Source: Thermoflexales bacterium
Lineage (GTDB): Bacteria > Chloroflexota > Anaerolineae > Fen-1058
Direction: 5' to 3'
Assembly: GCA_016931085.1 (NCBI GenBank)
Contig: JAFGFO010000185.1
Span: forward strand, 1 to 27,211
DNA: 27,211 nt
The notes below the pieces were generated by a model, which was given only the letters and a program-made list of their open reading frames with translations, did not search any database and was not told where the DNA came from. The position numbers were made by a program, and so were the translations under genes. The first letter of the stretch is position 1. Each line of letters starts with the position of its first letter. Shown here one piece after another: positions 24,862 to 27,211 of this stretch.

Positions 24862-25644
24862 TTACTTCTTCCCGTGCCGCTCTACCTCACCCAGCAAGAC
24901 GCGCTCCAGGAACTGGCGCGTGTTGTCGTGGGCAGGCCTGGTAAAGATCACCTCTGGCGGGCTGTCTTCTACGATGTCTCCATCGTCCATAAACACGACC
25001 CGGTCCGCCACCTCGCGTGCAAAGCCCATCTCGTGAGTCACCACGATCATGGTCGTGCCCTCTTCGGCCAGTTCTTTCATCACTGTCAACACCTCGCCGA
25101 TCAACTCTGGATCTAGGGCGCTGGTCGGCTCGTCGAACAGCATGACCTTGGGTTCCATCGTCAACGCGCGGGCGATGGCCACGCGCTGCTGCTGCCCGCC
25201 GGACAGCCGGGCCGGGTATTCGTCGCGTTTTTCCATCAGGCCAACTTTGGCCAGGAATTTCTCGCCCACCGCCATGGCCTGGGCTGGATTCATTCCCTTG
25301 ACGGTGACTGGCCCCTCGATGATGTTCTCGATCACGCTCATGTGCGGAAACAGGTTGAAGCTTTGAAAAACCATGCCGGCCGAGACGCGAATCTGGCGAA
25401 TCTTTTCGTGGCGCTGCGAGCCGCGCTCGTCGGCCGAGAGGGCGATGCCGTTTACCTCGACTGTGCCGGCGCTCGGTTCTTCCAAAAAGTTGATGCAGCG
25501 CAGCAGCGTACTTTTGCCCGATCCGCTGCGCCCGATGATGCACACGACCTGGCGCGGAAACACTTCGAAGGAAACGTCGTGCAGGACGTGCAAGCGGCCA
25601 AAGCACTTGTGCAGGTTTTGTACGCGGACGATGGCTTCTGTCAT
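24862..25644 (-). CDS. Polar amino-acid ABC transporter ATP-binding protein (GlnQ-like)
   Basis: A 260-residue ATPase of the polar-amino-acid uptake family. Walker [10 protein letters not shown] (38-46), Q-loop in [11 protein letters not shown] (91-101), signature LSGGQQQR (147-154), Walker B VMLFDEP (167-173) and the switch His204 in VTHEMGFA. It is slightly longer than the usual 240-250 residues because of a short charged insertion ([16 protein letters not shown], about 70-85). It powers the permease encoded just upstream: the permease stop and this ATG share one base (TGATG), with GAGGAG seven bases before the ATG. The substrate is probably a polar amino acid; the exact one cannot be told. 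Confidence 0.95.
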   Translation of the reverse strand: MTEAIVRVQNLHKCFGRLHVLHDVSFEVFPRQVVCIIGRSGSGKSTLLRCINFLEEPSAGTVEVNGIALSADERGSQRHEKIRQIRVSAGMVFQSFNLFPHMSVIENIIEGPVTVKGMNPAQAMAVGEKFLAKVGLMEKRDEYPARLSGGQQQRVAIARALTMEPKVMLFDEPTSALDPELIGEVLTVMKELAEEGTTMIVVTHEMGFAREVADRVVFMDDGDIVEDSPPEVIFTRPAHDNTRQFLERVLLGEVERHGKK

Positions 25645-26804
25645 CAGCGGTCTCCTCGCGCCATGCGCGCTTCGAGCTTGGACTGAAAAAACTGGAGCGT
25701 GATCGTCATGATCCAGTAAAAGGCGGCTGCCAGCATTAGCGTTTCAAAGTTGCGAAAGTTTTGCCGGCCGACTTTGCTGGCACGGTACAAGAGCTCCCAA
25801 ACGCTCATCACGTACACCATCGAGCTGTCCTTGGTCATCGTGATAAAGTCGTTGCCGATGGGTGGGATGACCACGCGCAGCGCCTGGGGCAGGATGATGC
25901 GCTGCATTACTTGCCAACGGCTCATCCCCAGAGCCATGGCGGCTTCGGTTTGCCCCTGGCTGATGGATTGAATCCCGGCCCGGAACGTTTCAGTCATATA
26001 GGCGCCATAGCATACACCCAGCGCCAGAATGCCGGCCGGCACCGAGGGGATGATGATCCCATCCGGGGCCAGGCCGGGAATCTTGATCTGGGGGAGGGCC
26101 AGGTACCACATGAAAATCTGCACCAGCAGCGGTATGCCTCGAAACAGCGAGACGTAAAATGTGGCCGGGCCAAAGAGCAGTGGGTTCTTGCTCAAGCGTC
26201 CCAAGGCGCCAAACAGGGCCAGGGCGACGGCCAGGGCGATGGACGCTACGGACAAGAACAGCGTCATCGGGATGCCGGCGATGATGAAAGGCGCCCAGCC
26301 TCTCCAGGCTATCCGGATCAGTCCCAGGTTGATCACACCGCTGGGCATTCTTTCTATATACACGTTTAGAGTCTGGTCTTCACTCCGGACGAAATACTTG
26401 GTGCCATCATCGATAAGCGTCCAATCGCTTCCAGCCTGATCCACTTCTAACCTGGCGTGTGGGCCAAGAGTCGTGCCATGTTCCTCGAATTGCTCCCGCA
26501 GCCGTGTGGATAACGCGTGTCTGTCCAGTTCACCCACAAAGTCTGGTCCAATGCTGAACAAGTGTCTTTCTGCGTCGGGACGGGAGCTGAGATGACACAT
26601 CTGGCCGGTGCCGGCCGCGCACACGTCGAGCAGGAATGACTTGTCGAATTGTGTTAACGCAAAAAACGTCATGATCAGCGCGGCTATGGCCAGCCAGACT
26701 ACCACCACCCAGGCGTTAAAAACCAACTTGTGGTGGGCCAGGCGCTGCACCTCGGCCTCGACCAGATCGTCGCGCGGTACTACCTTGGTGGTGAATCTCG
26801 TCAT
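25644..26804 (-). CDS. Polar amino-acid ABC transporter permease with extra N-terminal domain
   Basis: A 386-residue permease, much longer than the usual 220-odd residues. An N-terminal helix (29-50) is followed by about 110 residues predicted outside (53-165; two Cys, then [23 protein letters not shown]). The standard permease domain (about 172-380) has the FRGIPLLVQ segment (221-229) and the EAA loop ([15 protein letters not shown], 287-301). The extra domain may interact with the binding protein or the substrate (inference). It is cotranscribed with the ATPase (one-base overlap) and follows the binding-protein gene after an 81-bp spacer containing a strong hairpin. Confidence 0.93.
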   Translation of the reverse strand: MTRFTTKVVPRDDLVEAEVQRLAHHKLVFNAWVVVVWLAIAALIMTFFALTQFDKSFLLDVCAAGTGQMCHLSSRPDAERHLFSIGPDFVGELDRHALSTRLREQFEEHGTTLGPHARLEVDQAGSDWTLIDDGTKYFVRSEDQTLNVYIERMPSGVINLGLIRIAWRGWAPFIIAGIPMTLFLSVASIALAVALALFGALGRLSKNPLLFGPATFYVSLFRGIPLLVQIFMWYLALPQIKIPGLAPDGIIIPSVPAGILALGVCYGAYMTETFRAGIQSISQGQTEAAMALGMSRWQVMQRIILPQALRVVIPPIGNDFITMTKDSSMVYVMSVWELLYRASKVGRQNFRNFETLMLAAAFYWIMTITLQFFQSKLEARMARGDR

Positions 26805-26838
26805 CGTGACCCTCCTGCGTTGGGATAGGGGGAGGGAG

Positions 26839-26860
26839 AGGAAGGTCGGACGACCTTCCT
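26839..26860. promoter_or_regulatory. Perfect hairpin between binding-protein and permease genes
   Basis: AGGAAGGTCG and its exact complement CGACCTTCCT are separated by two bases, and flanking GGGAG/CTCCC can lengthen the stem past a one-base bulge. No T-run follows on the minus strand. A stem at this place typically protects or trims the 3' end of the upstream binding-protein message, giving more binding protein than permease; that function is inferred. Confidence 0.6.
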
Positions 26861-26885
26861 ACTCCCTACTTCTTACTCCCTATTC

Positions 26886-27211
26886 CTACTTTTTCTTCGT
26901 CAGGTCGATCCCGTACCATTTCGTTGAGAGCTTGGAGAGCGTGCCATCCTTGTGCATGTCATCTATGAATTTGCTCGCCTCCTTGGCCAGGCTCTCGCTG
27001 CCGGGCATGCTCTTGTCGGCTGCGGCAGCCAGGGCCTCGTAGTAAACCGGGTTGTCAATCTTGGTGAGGGGGGCGCCGGCCTTGATGCCCTCTTCCACTG
27101 TGGGTGCCGCCGTCAGCACGCCCTGGAATTCCTTGCGGCCAGCCTGCAAGGCCTGGATGCACTCCTGGTCGGTCGAGAAGGTCTGGATCTTGACGCCGGT
27201 GACCTGCTTGA
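26886..27211 (-). CDS. Amino-acid ABC transporter substrate-binding protein (3' part, cut by window edge)
   Basis: The last 108 residues or so of a solute-binding family 3 (SBP_bac_3) protein; the 5' part lies beyond the window. The open frame continues to the window end, including VTGVKIQTF, then DQECIQALQAGRKEFQGVLT, the region that commonly reads DxxxAxxALxxGRxDA in this family. It ends with FIDDMHKDGTLSKLSTKWYGIDLTKKK, whose DGTLxKLxxKWxG is the usual C-terminal helix of amino-acid-binding members. It would be a lipoprotein or exported protein delivering substrate to the downstream permease. Confidence 0.9.
   Translation of the reverse strand, partial: KQVTGVKIQTFSTDQECIQALQAGRKEFQGVLTAAPTVEEGIKAGAPLTKIDNPVYYEALAAAADKSMPGSESLAKEASKFIDDMHKDGTLSKLSTKWYGIDLTKKK

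Overview
The window looks like part of a Chloroflexota (probably Anaerolineae-like) chromosome. It is GC-rich. Many proteins carry long Pro/Thr/Ser-rich linkers of the PTPTP type. A secreted protein contains the motif YLPLIVKN, a type common in Chloroflexota exported proteins. The spacers carry structured palindromic repeats. The taxonomic call is an inference from these features, not from a marker gene. Every convincing gene is on the minus strand, so the region reads from right to left. No gap between genes exceeds 300 bases; the longest (20450-20613) holds a palindromic repeat. No tRNA, rRNA, CRISPR or transposase gene was seen.

In order of transcription, the window opens at its right edge with a polar amino-acid ABC uptake system: the 3' part of a solute-binding protein, a permease with an unusual extra-cytoplasmic N-terminal domain, and a GlnQ-type ATPase. 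A 31-codon micro-ORF follows. Then a dense Ser/Thr phosphorylation island runs from about 24.7 kb down to 2.2 kb: an FHA-kinase-FHA protein, a stand-alone FHA protein, a secreted-vWA/TM/FHA protein, an ABCG-like ABC transporter with three N-terminal FHA domains, a small membrane protein with a periodic beta-like ectodomain, a receptor kinase, a soluble kinase-FHA protein, a non-RD receptor kinase, two receptor-like PP2C phosphatases, a secreted PPC-domain protein, another receptor kinase, and a membrane-anchored subtilase with an FHA tail. In all there are five Hanks-type kinases, two PP2C phosphatases and nine FHA domains in about 22 kb. Junctions are very tight (ATGA overlaps, or gaps of 3-21 bp), suggesting co-transcription in blocks.

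The left end has its own good promoter (2163-2191) driving two tandem c-di-AMP-receptor/PII-like proteins and an MFS transporter.

Working model (inference): receptor kinases and receptor phosphatases with different ectodomains sense the envelope or extracellular ligands. Their phosphothreonine marks are read by FHA domains attached to effectors: a transporter, a surface protease, a surface vWA adhesin or scaffold, and an adaptor. The composition recalls Rv1747/FhaA-type mycobacterial modules and the vWA-PP2C-kinase (TerY-P) triads, but the FHA-subtilase and the tri-FHA transporter with an enlarged external loop make this assembly unusual. The same palindromic repeat occurs at the left edge and in the middle of the island.
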